Translations under genes and position numbers: made by a program
Shown here: positions 18,425 to 29,161 of the stretch, in pieces
Layout of the letters: each line of letters opens with the position of its first letter
Position numbering within the stretch: the first letter of the stretch is position 1
The notes under the pieces: model-generated
Databases searched by the model: none
Told to the model about the DNA's origin: nothing
What the model saw: the letters and a program-made list of their open reading frames with translations, nothing else
Origin: Shewanella phaeophyticola
GTDB lineage: Bacteria; Pseudomonadota; Gammaproteobacteria; Enterobacterales; Shewanellaceae
NCBI RefSeq assembly: GCF_025398315.1
Contig: NZ_JAODOQ010000001.1
Location: 2,356,001 to 2,420,000, forward strand
Length of the DNA stretch: 64,000 bases
Reading direction: 5' to 3'

Positions 18425-19330
18425 ATGCCTATTGAACCAAACATCATTTACTTGAACACCAAGCAAGTTGCAGAGTATCTCGATTTAAATGAAAAGAAAG
18501 TGTACTCAATGGCAAATCACCACATCCTCCCGGCCACAAAAGTAACGGGTAAATGGTTATTTCCTAAAGTATTGATAGACCGTTGGTTAATGGATTCCTG
18601 TCATAGTGGAATGCTCTCAGACAGAATGCATATCACCGGCAGTGACGACCCTTTGTTATCAATGCTTGTCGCCCAATTAATGGCCAAAAGTGAACATCAA
18701 AAAATCATCAGTTACAGCGCGACAGGTTCAACATTAGGTTTAGAGTTATTGTCACGCGGTTATGCTGATGTTTGCAGTATTCACTGGGAGAGTATCAATG
18801 ACGATCGCGACGGTATATTTTCATTATTAACAAGCTTCCCAAACCACCAACAATGGATTATGGTCAGTGGTTATGAGCGTCATCAAGGGTTAATGGTTCG
18901 GCAAGAAATGGCCGAGTTATTTAACGACAATATCGATGTGCCAAAGCAGCCACTGCGTTGGGTATCCCGTCAAAAAGGCGCAGGGAGCCAACAACACCTG
19001 GCCAATTGGTTAGCTTCTAATCATACTCGCCTAGATGAATTACTGTTCACCGCAACAGCAAACTCAGAACGAGAACTGGCCGGTTATATTGCCCGCAATA
19101 ATGCCGATATAGGTTTTGGTTGTGAAGCCGTTGCCAGGGAGAGTGGCTTACACTTTATACCTAAGCTTACCGAATCTTTCGACTTTGTTATGTCGCAAAG
19201 TATCTTTTTTAGACGTCAGCTACAGGCATTATTAACACTGTTAAAACAGCCACAAACAGCACAATTAGCCCAACTATTATCAGGCTATAAGCTGGTTGAA
19301 AGCGGCAAAATTATCTGGCGAGGACAATAA
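18425..19330 (+). CDS. HTH regulator with a COG1910-type (molybdate-binding-like) periplasmic-binding-protein domain
   Basis: This 301-residue protein has an N-terminal excisionase-type HTH (about 8-58, NTKQVAEYLDLNEKKVYSMA) followed by a two-lobed PBP-like domain (about 75-295). Conserved COG1910 stretches are visible: GSTLGLELLSRGYADVCSIHW, RWVSRQKGAGSQQHL and NADIGFGCEAVARESGLHFIP. In known relatives this domain senses molybdate or tungstate oxyanions or similar small ligands. It is divergent from the AAA+ regulator with a 205-base gap and may sense the cargo of the adjacent TonB/ECF system. The ligand is inference. Confidence 0.78.
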   Translation: MPIEPNIIYLNTKQVAEYLDLNEKKVYSMANHHILPATKVTGKWLFPKVLIDRWLMDSCHSGMLSDRMHITGSDDPLLSMLVAQLMAKSEHQKIISYSATGSTLGLELLSRGYADVCSIHWESINDDRDGIFSLLTSFPNHQQWIMVSGYERHQGLMVRQEMAELFNDNIDVPKQPLRWVSRQKGAGSQQHLANWLASNHTRLDELLFTATANSERELAGYIARNNADIGFGCEAVARESGLHFIPKLTESFDFVMSQSIFFRRQLQALLTLLKQPQTAQLAQLLSGYKLVESGKIIWRGQ

Positions 19331-19379
19331 TAATAACTGCGCGAGTGTTTAGTGAGTATAAGTCACTCATTCATCAATA

Positions 19380-20830
19380 TCATTGCGTTGTAAACGCATC
19401 GATCCGGTTCATCATATAAGGATAAAATGGGTTCCATTTTTGGCGTAACATATCCGCTGCCGTTACGCTATAAATGCCCCGTTCACCCTGATATATTCCT
19501 CGGCCGATTTGTATTATATCTTTGTTTTCACTTGCTAATGGCCGTACAATGGGTCTTCAATTGGAAACGGTAACGCCACATGTGATAACGAATACACCTC
19601 TGCAGGCCACGTTAATGCCAACTCGACAGTCTCTTCTACGGGAAATTTATGGCTGAGCTCCCGTACCCGAACATGTGGCTCATTATGAGGGCTATTTTCA
19701 ATAAGACTCAACCGGTAGGGTAACGGATTTGTCAGCCAATAAGGTGCAAACTCAGCTAATGGATCTTGAATAAGCAAATAATTGTGACTGCGTATCCGGT
19801 TGACATCAAATAACACTAATTCATGTCCTTGAAACGCTGGCATCAACTGATAAAGCTGTTTTACCACCGCAAGTGATGACACGGTATTATCAACCACTGA
19901 TTGAAAGGTCAACATTGGCGGAATTAACTTCACCTGCGCAGGAGACAAATCTGCGATTAATGTTCGATTGCGTTGCGTGAGTTGATAAACCACATCACCA
20001 GCATTGACCGCAAAAGATGAATATTTAAATGGATCGTACTCGGTCTGAATACTGTTCCAATACAGTTTATCTTGCCCAAGTAGCCCACCTAACTTAGCTT
20101 GCCAATAAGCGCCAGCCGCAATGGGTGCTAAACCGACCGCAGGCGATAAAAATATCATCCCAGAAAAAGCGGTGGGTTTGTTTAGATTGATATTTTCTAA
20201 CTCGTGATTTAACGCTAATGCCGCACCGGTTGAAAACCCCACAACATACACTGGTTTACCTGCTAAGGTTTGCGATAAATGTTCGGTTGCCAGCGCAACC
20301 GCACCGGCCAAATCGAGTCAGGTGATATCGGTAAGCCCTGACGGTATGGTGCCATGGCTCGGTAAGCGTAAACCGACAATGTGCGCTTGATGTTGATAGT
20401 GCTCAGCAATATGTGACAGTGAATAAAGCGAGTCAGACATACCATGAATTAATAATAAACCAAACTCAGCATCCGGGTTTGGCCATTCGAAAGACCGATT
20501 CCAGTTTTGCTGCCATAAAGCAGGATCGGACATACTGTGACGTTCATAACGGTTTAAAGGTGATGATAAACGAGGCTGATATTCTTGATAAATTTTACGA
20601 TCAACCTCAGCAAACAGTTTTTCTTCTAATTTAAGATATTGACTAAAATCGGCTAGGCCTGACTGTTGATGATATTCTGAAGTAAGATGAATGGTGTGCC
20701 ATAAAGATAAATTAGGCCGATCATTTAATAGCCATACTGCGGTGATCAAAATAGCCACAACAATACCGATTGCGGCATAAAAGCTGGCAAACAGCAGGTG
20801 TTTTGTAGAACCTATGACAATCGCACGCAT
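19380..20830 (-). CDS. Membrane-anchored alpha/beta hydrolase (esterase/lipase-like), frame interrupted twice
   Basis: An N-terminal membrane helix (LLFASFYAAIGIVVAILITAV) is followed by an alpha/beta-hydrolase domain. LLLIHGMSDS gives the oxyanion strand, GLRLPSHGT the next loop and VVGFSTGAAL the nucleophile elbow with Ser. Two lesions occur. A TGA at 20318-20320 sits where a Trp is expected (SGLTDIT-stop-LDLAGAVA). A one-base loss at 19540-19543 ends the frame after DPLYG; adding one base continues with PLASENKDII and on through NPFYPYMMNRIDAFTTQ to the stop at 19380. The continued tail reads as real protein, so I extend the gene to 19380. Confidence 0.7.
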
Positions 20831-20911
20831 TTTTTGCCTTAATCAATGATTATCGTAAACTCATTTGTTTTTTAACAATGACTATTTTCAATATAGTCGT
20901 ACAGGAATGAC

Positions 20912-21469
20912 ATGCCATCACAGCCAGCCATATTAACCTTAGGTGCCAGTACAGCAGAGGTGATTTTCTACTTACCTACCCCACCAGTATTGCCGCCTCA
21001 CTGGCATCATAATCAAGCCAATGCCATTACTGATATCATTGCATTAAATGGTAATCACTGGCGAAAAATTGTCACTATTATGGCTAAAATTTGTTGCCGA
21101 CACTCAGACCTTAGCGCAAACCATGGAGCGGCATGGAAACAAATCAGACAGAGTCTGCTTCAAGATGTATCGCCACAGTCATTGGCACACCGATTAAGCT
21201 GCCAAATACAGATTATTCCAGGCCAATTAAGCCATGCTACTGAGCCGTTATTCAACCCAAAGTGTTGGCACATTGTCTGCGGTAAAGAAACTCAACAGCG
21301 CCTTGGTTTACACACCATTGAACATGCGCAAACAGTTGACCCCAATAATAAAATACAGCGCCAGCAAACACGTTTACTGACGCCGTATTTAGATTATCGA
21401 CAATATGCCAATGTCCTTATTGAAACAACAAGACAGCTCATTGCCAGCGAATATTTATCCCTAAACTAA
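20912..21469 (+). CDS. Hypothetical protein
   Basis: I cannot place this 185-residue cytosolic protein with confidence. It starts at an ATG with AGGA upstream, runs divergent from the hydrolase, and ends overlapping the convergent nadE gene by four bases. The sequence shows a start resembling a small Rossmann-like strand ([17 protein letters not shown]), a Trp/His-rich middle and a helical C-terminus ([18 protein letters not shown]). It has no signal peptide. Confidence 0.6.
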   Translation: MPSQPAILTLGASTAEVIFYLPTPPVLPPHWHHNQANAITDIIALNGNHWRKIVTIMAKICCRHSDLSANHGAAWKQIRQSLLQDVSPQSLAHRLSCQIQIIPGQLSHATEPLFNPKCWHIVCGKETQQRLGLHTIEHAQTVDPNNKIQRQQTRLLTPYLDYRQYANVLIETTRQLIASEYLSLN

Positions 21470-22296
21470 TCGTAAATGGTTGGGATAGGCTGGCGCTTAT
21501 GTTGAGTGCGCTTGTAAATGCCAACCAATTTGTCTTCAACCGTTTGAGGTACGTCTTTGCCTTCTAAAAAGTCGTCAATTTGATCATAGGTTAACCCGAG
21601 TGCGACCTCATCGGCTAACTGCGGTTTGTTGTCTTCTAAATCAGCGGTGGGCGCTTTATTGACTAATAAATCAGGCGCACCTAAAAAGGCCGCCAGTTTA
21701 CGTACTTGACGTTTATTTAAACCAAACAGTGGCGCTAAATCACACGCACCATCACCAAATTTAGTATAAAAACCTGTTATGTTTTCAGCGCTATGATCGG
21801 TGCCAACCACTAAGCCACCTAACACACCAGCAATATTATACTGCGCGATCATTCGCATTCTGGCTTTGACATTACCTTTAACAAAATCGAGTTTGTTTTC
21901 ATCTGGCAGCTCAATATTGGCTTCAACTAAACCCGCTAAAGTTGCGTGATGAACCCCAAGCACACCGTCGGCAATATTCACGGTAACTTGCCGGGAAGGT
22001 TGAATAAACTGACACGATAATTGGGCTTCATCTTCATCTTTTTGCACTTGATATGGTAAACGCACTGCAATAAATTGATACGAGATTTCGCTCTGCTCTT
22101 GGTTAAGCCCATCGACAGCTAATTGACATAAGCGCCCAGCTAATGAAGAGTCAACACCGCCGCTAATACCTAACACTACACAACGGCTATGTGATTCTTT
22201 TAGTTTCGCTTTAATAAATGCCACACGGCGCTGAATTTCAAACTCAGGCTCAATAGCTTTAAGTACATGCATCTCTCTTAAGATTTGTCCTTTCAC
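21466..22296 (-). CDS. nadE: Ammonia-dependent NAD+ synthetase
   Basis: This 276-residue enzyme makes NAD+ from deamido-NAD+, ATP and ammonia in the cytosol. The ATP-pyrophosphatase P-loop is [13 protein letters not shown] (about 43). Other family blocks are [43 protein letters not shown] and [20 protein letters not shown]. The length equals E. coli NadE. The GTG start at 22296 is preferred because GGAG lies seven bases upstream; an ATG eight codons later is possible. Confidence 0.93.
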   Translation of the reverse strand: MKGQILREMHVLKAIEPEFEIQRRVAFIKAKLKESHSRCVVLGISGGVDSSLAGRLCQLAVDGLNQEQSEISYQFIAVRLPYQVQKDEDEAQLSCQFIQPSRQVTVNIADGVLGVHHATLAGLVEANIELPDENKLDFVKGNVKARMRMIAQYNIAGVLGGLVVGTDHSAENITGFYTKFGDGACDLAPLFGLNKRQVRKLAAFLGAPDLLVNKAPTADLEDNKPQLADEVALGLTYDQIDDFLEGKDVPQTVEDKLVGIYKRTQHKRQPIPTIYD

Positions 22297-22375
22297 GTGA
22301 CGCTCCTGATGGCTTATAAATTTGGGAGGGCTAATTAGGTTTACCCTGAGTTGAAGCTATTCTATTAAAATCCTA

Positions 22376-22419
22376 CCAAAAAAAAACGATAATGATTCAT
22401 CATTATCGTTTTTTTTTGC
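22376..22419 (-). terminator. Rho-independent terminator of nucleoside kinase gene
   Basis: AAAACGATAATGA pairs with TCATTATCGTTTT around TTCA, with A and T tracts on both sides, so it can act in both directions. It lies 12 bases after the gsk stop on the minus strand. Confidence 0.88.
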
Positions 22420-22430
22420 ATTAGGCTGAA

Positions 22431-23737
22431 TTAACGTTCCCAGTATGACTCTTCTAGGCTGTCTTCTCGCTCAGGTAATCCGCGAGACAATCGTGGACTG
22501 TGCTGGGCTAGCACCTCATATGCTACGCGGTTTGCATACTTACACACTTGCGAAAACGATGAGTAACATAACCCATCACGTTTATGCTTACTTGAGCCTG
22601 GTACATTGGCTTTGTGGAATGTATTGGCTGATAAGTCATGTAACAATGCCGACAATGCACCATCACCCGCGCCATTGGTGTTGCGAATAAGCTCAGGCTC
22701 GCCCATGTACGGTGAGATATGCGCATACACTTTTATTGGTGTCTCACAATCTTCTTTAAGCATAGGTCGCGAAAACTCATAGCGATTAAACTCAGGAATA
22801 GCACCCGGCAATAACATATGGCTGGTTTCGCGTTTAGCACTGTCTTCTGCATAACCGGCGGTATATAAGCCAATCGCACCGGCAGTAGTTAATACCATGT
22901 CACACCATTCAAGTGCAGCTTCGCTGGCCAATAGAGGGTCTTTAAAGCCTGTTAACGCCTCTCCTTCATCTTCATTCATGGCCAAAATCGTCACATGGTC
23001 ATTAATAAAGTTTTGCCACCAGCTTGGATCTTCTTGAATTAAAAAACGCGTCCCTAAGGTTAACACCACAGGTACGTCCGCTTGTTTAGCATACTCAATC
23101 GCCGTCATTGCAGCATCGGTAATGCCATCGCCTTCACTGGCGCGCATTAAATAAGCGGTTAACACTAACGCTGAGCTCCCCTGAATAACGTCTTTGTCGA
23201 TATATTCAGGGGTCAATTTGTCCATTGAACCTTTACTAATGGCAAAAGTACGTTCACCACAATCAGAAATTAAGGTAAAACAGCGACCAATAGGTAGCCA
23301 TCAACAGGCTGTAAGTAGTTTAAATCGACTTTTGATGAAGTGTTACATAAATAACGATATGCGTAACTGCCAACCATAATATTTTGGCTCATGACACCAA
23401 ATAATACTGAACGGTCGTCGGCTAAAATGGAATAGTTGTGTACTGTGTTGCCAATCGTTCCACCAGCAAACTCATCGCTAATCATCTGTTTAGATTTAAG
23501 CTCATGGTATAAATCATGTGCCTGCTGATCATTAATCAAAGTTGAGTTACCTTTTGGTAACCCATAACGTGCAAGCAATTCGTCTTCAACTTTCGCCTCA
23601 ATGTCCACGAGGGTTTGATCGATACCACACACATAGGTAGAAAATGGTTGCGGTTGCTGTGTCAGTTGAGCCAATAAAGGATCACGGCTGTTTACAGGAA
23701 AATAGTGTTTTGACTTACGTTGACCAGGAAACTTCAT
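22431..23737 (-). CDS. gsk: Inosine/guanosine kinase, frame interrupted
   Basis: This PfkB-family nucleoside kinase for purine salvage closely follows E. coli Gsk: MKFPGQRKSKHYFPVN at the start, GIDQTLVDIEAKVEDE, AGGTIGNTVHNYSILADDRS, and late NTNGAGDGALSALLHD with the catalytic Asp, ending GLPEREDSLEESYWER. The frame breaks at 23293-23299, where the coding strand reads GGCTACC between VDG and IGRCF. Removing two bases gives VDGPIGRCFTLIS and a product of 434 residues, exactly the E. coli length. Both halves are otherwise well conserved, which argues against old decay. Confidence 0.9.
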
Positions 23738-23768
23738 ATTGGGCTCTCATAGCTTAGCATCCTTGCCA

Positions 23769-23804
23769 GTGTGAAATTAAGTGTGAAATTAAGTGTGAAA
23801 TTAA
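23769..23804. repeat. Three tandem copies of a 12-base unit upstream of gsk
   Basis: GTGTGAAATTAA occurs three times without interruption, 32 to 67 bases upstream of the gsk start. The spacing of about one helical turn could place protein-binding sites on one face, or it may simply be slippage-prone DNA. Confidence 0.8.
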
Positions 23805-23920
23805 TTGCCTTTGGCGACATTCAACGTTGAAAAGTCACCCTCTGCGAAAATGGCGGCAGATTTTATCATAGTTATTTTAGTTTTTCTGTATAAAGGATTG
23901 CATACTCAAAAAAATGCCAT

Positions 23921-23947
23921 AAAAAAACCTGCCGAAGCAGGTTTTTA
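23921..23947 (-). terminator. Rho-independent terminator of adk
   Basis: AAAAACCTGC-CGAA-GCAGGTTTTT forms a compact stem with U tracts on both strands, starting about 20 bases after the adk stop. Confidence 0.88.
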
Positions 23948-23965
23948 TTCAGTGTTTAGCTGCGA

Positions 23966-24736
<771 letters not shown>

Positions 24737-24745
24737 TCAATTGGT

Positions 24746-25609
24746 TTAATACAGCAAGGTATACAATTTACGCCGATATTGATTCGCGAGAGCATTGCCC
24801 TGACCGATTGCGGTTAATAACTCCATGAAAGCTTGTTTTACTTTACCGTCTAATGCAGCCATATCTTTTTGCAAAATAGCAAATAACAACTCTAAGGCTT
24901 CTTCATTACGGTGAGCTGCATTCAATGCTTTAGCTAATGATACAACCAACTCTAGATTATCGGGTTGTTGTTCAACACTTTGCTGCAGTTGTCTAATTTC
25001 AGGAGTATCGGCAGCGTCTTCCGCTAATGCCAATTTAGCCATCAGATTTTGGTAATAACTGTCTTGATCAGCAAGGCCTATACCTGCAAGTAAGCTTTTC
25101 GCATCAGCAAGTAAGCCTTGCTGTAAAGCCACATCGGCCATCACTAACGCCACTTCAGCAGCTTGTTGTGAGTCGCTATACACGGTTTTGAGCTGCGCGG
25201 CTAATTGCACTAACTCATCGGCAGTTAATGCGCCTTCTGCCAGCAGTTGTTTGATTGCTGCAAACTCTTGTACCCACATCGGCGGCAAATGTTTGTCGAG
25301 TAAAGTTTCGACTTGCTCTTGTGTTTGCACACCAGCAAAGCCGTCAATTGGGCGGCCTTTATCTAACACTAATGTGGTGGGTAAATTTTGAATTTGAAAG
25401 TAGTTGGCAATTTCGACTTCAGTTTCGCAATCGACTTTAGCTAATATAAAACGCCCAGCCTGGGCTTGAGCTAATTGCTCTAGGGTTTGCAACATTTGTA
25501 CACTTTCAGGTTGCTGCTGTGCCCAAAAAGCCAATACCACCATTTTTTCCATCGAGGTATCGACAACTTGCTGAATGTTTTCTTTCGTTAAATTAATCAG
25601 GTAGTCCAT
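24746..25609 (-). CDS. cnoX: Thioredoxin-domain co-chaperone CnoX (YbbN) homologue
   Basis: This 287-residue protein has an N-terminal thioredoxin fold (about 1-110) and a TPR-like helical C-terminal half, the CnoX layout. The thioredoxin site reads FWAQQQPESVQ, so both active Cys residues are missing, whereas classical thioredoxins have WCGPC. It cannot be a thiol reductase at that site; holdase and chaperone-partner functions known from CnoX remain possible. It lies between htpG and adk, a chaperone neighbourhood. Confidence 0.85.
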   Translation of the reverse strand: MDYLINLTKENIQQVVDTSMEKMVVLAFWAQQQPESVQMLQTLEQLAQAQAGRFILAKVDCETEVEIANYFQIQNLPTTLVLDKGRPIDGFAGVQTQEQVETLLDKHLPPMWVQEFAAIKQLLAEGALTADELVQLAAQLKTVYSDSQQAAEVALVMADVALQQGLLADAKSLLAGIGLADQDSYYQNLMAKLALAEDAADTPEIRQLQQSVEQQPDNLELVVSLAKALNAAHRNEEALELLFAILQKDMAALDGKVKQAFMELLTAIGQGNALANQYRRKLYTLLY

Positions 25610-25629
25610 AGTGCCCCCGGTAACTTACT

Positions 25630-25657
25630 AAAAAAAGCGGACTGAATGTCCGCTTTA
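25630..25657 (-). terminator. Rho-independent terminator of htpG
   Basis: AAAGCGGAC-TGAAT-GTCCGCTTT with a run of A on the left, giving a U tract on the minus strand. It lies 16 bases after the htpG stop. Confidence 0.85.
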
Positions 25658-25672
25658 ACTGTTTAGGTTAGC

Positions 25673-27586
25673 TTATTTAAAACTGGCCATTAACATCTGG
25701 TTGGTTAGCTTAATAAATGCCGACGGATCGGACAGGCTACCTTTTTCAGACAATAACGCTTGTTGTAAAAGCAAGTTAGACCAATCAGCAAATAACGCCT
25801 CATCGGCTTCGTTGTTTAAACGCTCTACCAATGGGTGAGTCGGGTTGATTTCAAATGTTGGCTTTGACTCTGGCACAGGTTGCCCTGCCGCTTGCATCAA
25901 TTTAATCATTTGCGTCGACATTTCACCTTCGCCAGTCACTACACAGGCTGGAGTGTCAGTTAAGCGACTGGTCACTTTAACGTCAGACACTTTGTCAGCT
26001 AATGCTGTTTTAATACGCTCAACGAGGGCTTTTGCTTCTTCGGCCACTTTTTCTTGTGCTTCTTTATCAGCTTCATCTTCTAATGAACCCAATTCAAGAT
26101 CGCCTTTAGTCACTGAGTGAAGTTTTTTATCTTTAAACTCAGTTAGGTGGTTAATTAGCCATTCGTCGATACGCTCAGACATTAAGAGAACCTCAATGCC
26201 TTTTTTACGCAGTAACTCTAAGTGTGGGCTGTTAACGGCTGCGTCATGGCTGTCTGCAACTATATAGTAAATTTTATCTTGGCCTTCTTTCATGCGTTCA
26301 ATGTAAGCGTCTAACGACACAGTGGTCGCCGCAGAATTGTCATGAGTAGAAGCAAAACGTAATAAACCAGCAATGCGTTCTTTGTTAGCGAAATCTTCAG
26401 CTGGGCCTTCTTTTAATACTTGGCCAAACTCAGCCCAAAATGATTGATAGGTTTCAGGATCATTTTGAGCCATTTTTTCTAACATACCTAATACACGCTT
26501 AGTTAAGGCCTGACGTAGGTTTTTGGTAATTTGGTTATCTTGTAAAATTTCACGCGACACGTTTAATGGCAGATCTTTTGAGTCAATTAAGCCTTTTACA
26601 AAACGTAAGTACGTTGGCATAAATTGCTCAGCATCGTCCATCACAAACACGCGTTGTACAAACAGTTTTAAGCCGTGTTTGTGGTCACGATTAAACAGAT
26701 CCCAAGGGGCTTTAGCAGGAATATACAATAAGCTGGTATATTCTTGTTTACCTTCAACACGGTTGTGAGACCATTTAAGTGCATCGGCATAATCGTGTGA
26801 GATATGCTTATAAAACTCTTGGTATTCTTCGTCTGTAATATCAGATTTATTTCGTGTCCAAAGCGCTGTGGCTTTGTTCATTGGCTTCCAAGAGCCCTCA
26901 GTGGCAGCTATTTTTTCGCCGTCTTCACCTTCGGTTTCTGGTTGGCCTGGTTCAAACATTTCCACCGGAATAGAGATATGGTCAGAGTACTTTGAAATAA
27001 TAGAGCGTAAACGGAAGTCATCTGCAAATTCAGTTTCTTCGTCACGTAAATGCAAAGTGATTTCAGTACCGCGTGTGTTTTTAGTGACGGTTTCAACGTT
27101 GAATGAACCTTCACCTTCTGACTCCCACAATACTGCTTCATTGACGGAATGACCTGCAGCACGAGTGCGCACTACTACTTTTTTAGCTACGATAAAGGCT
27201 GAGTAGAAACCCACACCAAACTGACCAATAAGTTGCGAGTCTTTTGAGGCTTCACCAGATAAGTTATTGAAGAACTCTTTAGTACCCGATTTAGCAATAG
27301 TACCTAAATGTTCTATAACGCCATCACGTGTCATACCAATTCCGTTATCAGAAATGGTTACTGTGCCTTTTTCTTTATCGGCACTCACACGTACTCTAAG
27401 CTCACCATCCCCTTCATACAAGGCATCATCGGTTAGCGCTAGGTAGCGTAATTTGTCTGCAGCATCGGCAGCATTTGAGACTAATTCACGTAAGAAAATC
27501 TCTTTATTTGAATACAAAGAGTGGATCATCAAATGCAGCAGTTGTTTTACTTCGGTTTGAAAGCCATGAGTTTCTTGTTGTGACAT
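25673..27586 (-). CDS. htpG: Chaperone protein HtpG (Hsp90)
   Basis: This 637-residue bacterial Hsp90 has the GHKL ATPase N domain with [32 protein letters not shown] and [14 protein letters not shown], a middle domain with [11 protein letters not shown] and LNVSREILQ, and a C-terminal dimer domain ending [11 protein letters not shown]. The length fits the family. A sigma-32 type promoter lies about 80 bases upstream, so it is probably heat-induced. Confidence 0.96.
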   Translation of the reverse strand: MSQQETHGFQTEVKQLLHLMIHSLYSNKEIFLRELVSNAADAADKLRYLALTDDALYEGDGELRVRVSADKEKGTVTISDNGIGMTRDGVIEHLGTIAKSGTKEFFNNLSGEASKDSQLIGQFGVGFYSAFIVAKKVVVRTRAAGHSVNEAVLWESEGEGSFNVETVTKNTRGTEITLHLRDEETEFADDFRLRSIISKYSDHISIPVEMFEPGQPETEGEDGEKIAATEGSWKPMNKATALWTRNKSDITDEEYQEFYKHISHDYADALKWSHNRVEGKQEYTSLLYIPAKAPWDLFNRDHKHGLKLFVQRVFVMDDAEQFMPTYLRFVKGLIDSKDLPLNVSREILQDNQITKNLRQALTKRVLGMLEKMAQNDPETYQSFWAEFGQVLKEGPAEDFANKERIAGLLRFASTHDNSAATTVSLDAYIERMKEGQDKIYYIVADSHDAAVNSPHLELLRKKGIEVLLMSERIDEWLINHLTEFKDKKLHSVTKGDLELGSLEDEADKEAQEKVAEEAKALVERIKTALADKVSDVKVTSRLTDTPACVVTGEGEMSTQMIKLMQAAGQPVPESKPTFEINPTHPLVERLNNEADEALFADWSNLLLQQALLSEKGSLSDPSAFIKLTNQMLMASFK

Positions 27587-27666
27587 GAATAATTTCCCTT
27601 GGTGTTACGTTAATACAAAAACGAGTCGAATCATCCACTCGTATAAAAATCTTCGTTAACCAAGAA

Positions 27667-27692
27667 ATGGGGGGCTTTAAATTGTTTTCAAG
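27667..27692 (-). promoter_or_regulatory. Heat-shock (sigma-32) promoter of htpG
   Basis: The minus strand reads CTTGAA (687-692), 14 bases, CCCCAT (667-672). This equals the sigma-32 consensus boxes and the typical 13-15 base spacing. It is 81 bases upstream of the htpG start. Confidence 0.85.
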
Positions 27693-27855
27693 GGCTGAAA
27701 TAGTTTATTGTCGAATAAATCGTCAGCTACAGCACTTTTTTCGATACAAAGCGCAATTAACCCAAATATATGCTTAAAAAAAGTGCACTAATGTCGGCAA
27801 TATCAATAATGGCCTGCCAATTTGCTATTGGCAGGTAATACTCATGATGGGTGGT

Positions 27856-28123
27856 TATACCATTCCGCGTTAGTAAGTGATCTCTCAGCGAGAATTTAAA
27901 AGGGCTTAAACAAGGCGAATGACTGAATGAATAGTTGTTCTCTTTCGAAGTCATGCAACGCAGTGTAAGCCCTTTAAAAACTCGCCTGAAAGGAATGCCC
28001 CAGCCGCTTTTGCTCTGCGTTCTCGCTATTTGAAAGGGAACAACCATTACTACATAGCGACGCCTTAATCAAAAACCGCTGGACGCATTCTGAGTGGTCA
28101 CTTATTAATGCACAATGGTATTA
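27856..28123. repeat. MITE-like inverted-repeat element, long copy, beside recR
   Basis: The termini are imperfect inverted repeats of about 38 bases: TATACCATTCCGCGTTAGTA at the left and, inverted from the right, TAATACCATTGTGCATTAAT, each followed by AAGTGA and CTCAG. Inner arms AGTTGTTCTCTTTC and GAAAGGGAACAACC also pair. A 96-codon open frame inside it is not credible. The right end overlaps the recR stop codon. About 50 bases next to the right end recur at 3309-3361. There is no transposase gene in the window. Confidence 0.82.
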
Positions 28124-28720
28124 AAGGGGGATTCGCCCGTTAAATGATAAGGCTAACGTGGTGCTGTCGACATATTCAAGCTCACCGCCAACAGGTACGC
28201 CATGTGCAATACGACTAATTACCACTTTATGACGTCTTGCCATATCAGCAATAAAATGCGCAGTGGCATCCCCCTCAACGGTCGGGTTGGTCGCTAATAT
28301 CAGTTCATTGACATCATCTGAGGCTAAATGTTTTTCTAGTAACGCCAGCCCTAGCTCTTCTGGACCCACACCATCAAGTGGCGATAAATGCCCAAGTAAT
28401 ACAAAGTAACGCCCGCTAAAGTGACCACCCGCTTCAATCGCTAACACATCTGCTGGTGTTTCAACCACACAAATCACCCCTGCATTGACCCTACGGTGAC
28501 TTGAGCAAATAGGACACAGCTCTTGTTCCGTAAAGGTACGGCAACTTTGGCAATGCCCTACTTCTGACATGGCTTTTTGTAATGAATCAGCCAGTTTTAA
28601 TCCGACTTTACGTTCACGCTCAAGCAGTTGAAATGCCATACGTTGCGCCGATTTAGGTCCTACACCAGGTAAACCACGTAAAGACTGGATTAACTCATCG
28701 ACCAAAGGACTAAATTTCAT
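28121..28720 (-). CDS. recR: Recombination protein RecR
   Basis: This 199-residue DNA-binding recombination mediator works with RecF and RecO. It shows the helix-hairpin-helix region [18 protein letters not shown], a zinc finger CQSC...CPIC (about 57-72), and a Toprim domain with [13 protein letters not shown] and [15 protein letters not shown]. The very C-terminus FNGRIPL and its TAA stop lie at the edge of an inverted-repeat element, so the tail may have been slightly changed by insertion. Confidence 0.95.
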   Translation of the reverse strand: MKFSPLVDELIQSLRGLPGVGPKSAQRMAFQLLERERKVGLKLADSLQKAMSEVGHCQSCRTFTEQELCPICSSHRRVNAGVICVVETPADVLAIEAGGHFSGRYFVLLGHLSPLDGVGPEELGLALLEKHLASDDVNELILATNPTVEGDATAHFIADMARRHKVVISRIAHGVPVGGELEYVDSTTLALSFNGRIPL

Positions 28721-28927
28721 ATAATTGCCAATACCTTAATAAATAAACACTTGTGTAAACACTTCACCTAAGCCATTTAATGGCTGTCACTATCAATCTA
28801 ACCCATTGTCGAAGCAAACAATCGAAGCAAAAAGCCTCAACTGACAATCACAAAAAATGTCATGGATTATCATTGTTGGCCAGAGATTGTAAAACGTTAT
28901 ATGTTGCTGGCACAAGACTATGTCTGA

Positions 28928-29161
28928 CTACTTCTCTGAGCGATAACGAAACACTTGATCAAGCGGCAAATTAAACACTTCTGCAATTTTAAAAGCCACC
29001 TCAAGCGTTGGTGAGTACTTATTCGATTCAATCGCCATGATAGTTTGTCGGGTAACACCGATTAGATCGGCCAATTGCTTTTGGGTCATTTCATTATGTA
29101 AAAAACGTAACGTACGGATAGAGTTTGAAATCCCAAGTTTATTGTCAGCAGGATCACCCAT
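28928..29161 (-). CDS. XRE-family helix-turn-helix regulator, small
   Basis: This 77-residue protein is almost wholly one HTH domain: MTQKQLADLIGVTRQTIMAIE then YSPTLEVAFKIAEVFNLPLDQVF. The pattern is that of the small YozG/Cro-like regulators paired with membrane proteins. I start at 29161 since this ATG lies inside the end of the upstream membrane gene (eight-base overlap); the open frame extends 13 codons further without family likeness. Confidence 0.85.
   Translation of the reverse strand: MGDPADNKLGISNSIRTLRFLHNEMTQKQLADLIGVTRQTIMAIESNKYSPTLEVAFKIAEVFNLPLDQVFRYRSEK

Noticed and set aside
20318..20320. In-frame TGA of the hydrolase read as selenocysteine or other recoding
   Set aside because: No SECIS-like hairpin is evident directly after it, the expected residue is Trp and the gene has another lesion.
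27757..28047. Leftward 96-codon open frame upstream of htpG
   Set aside because: It lies mostly inside the inverted-repeat element, has no family likeness and no ribosome site.
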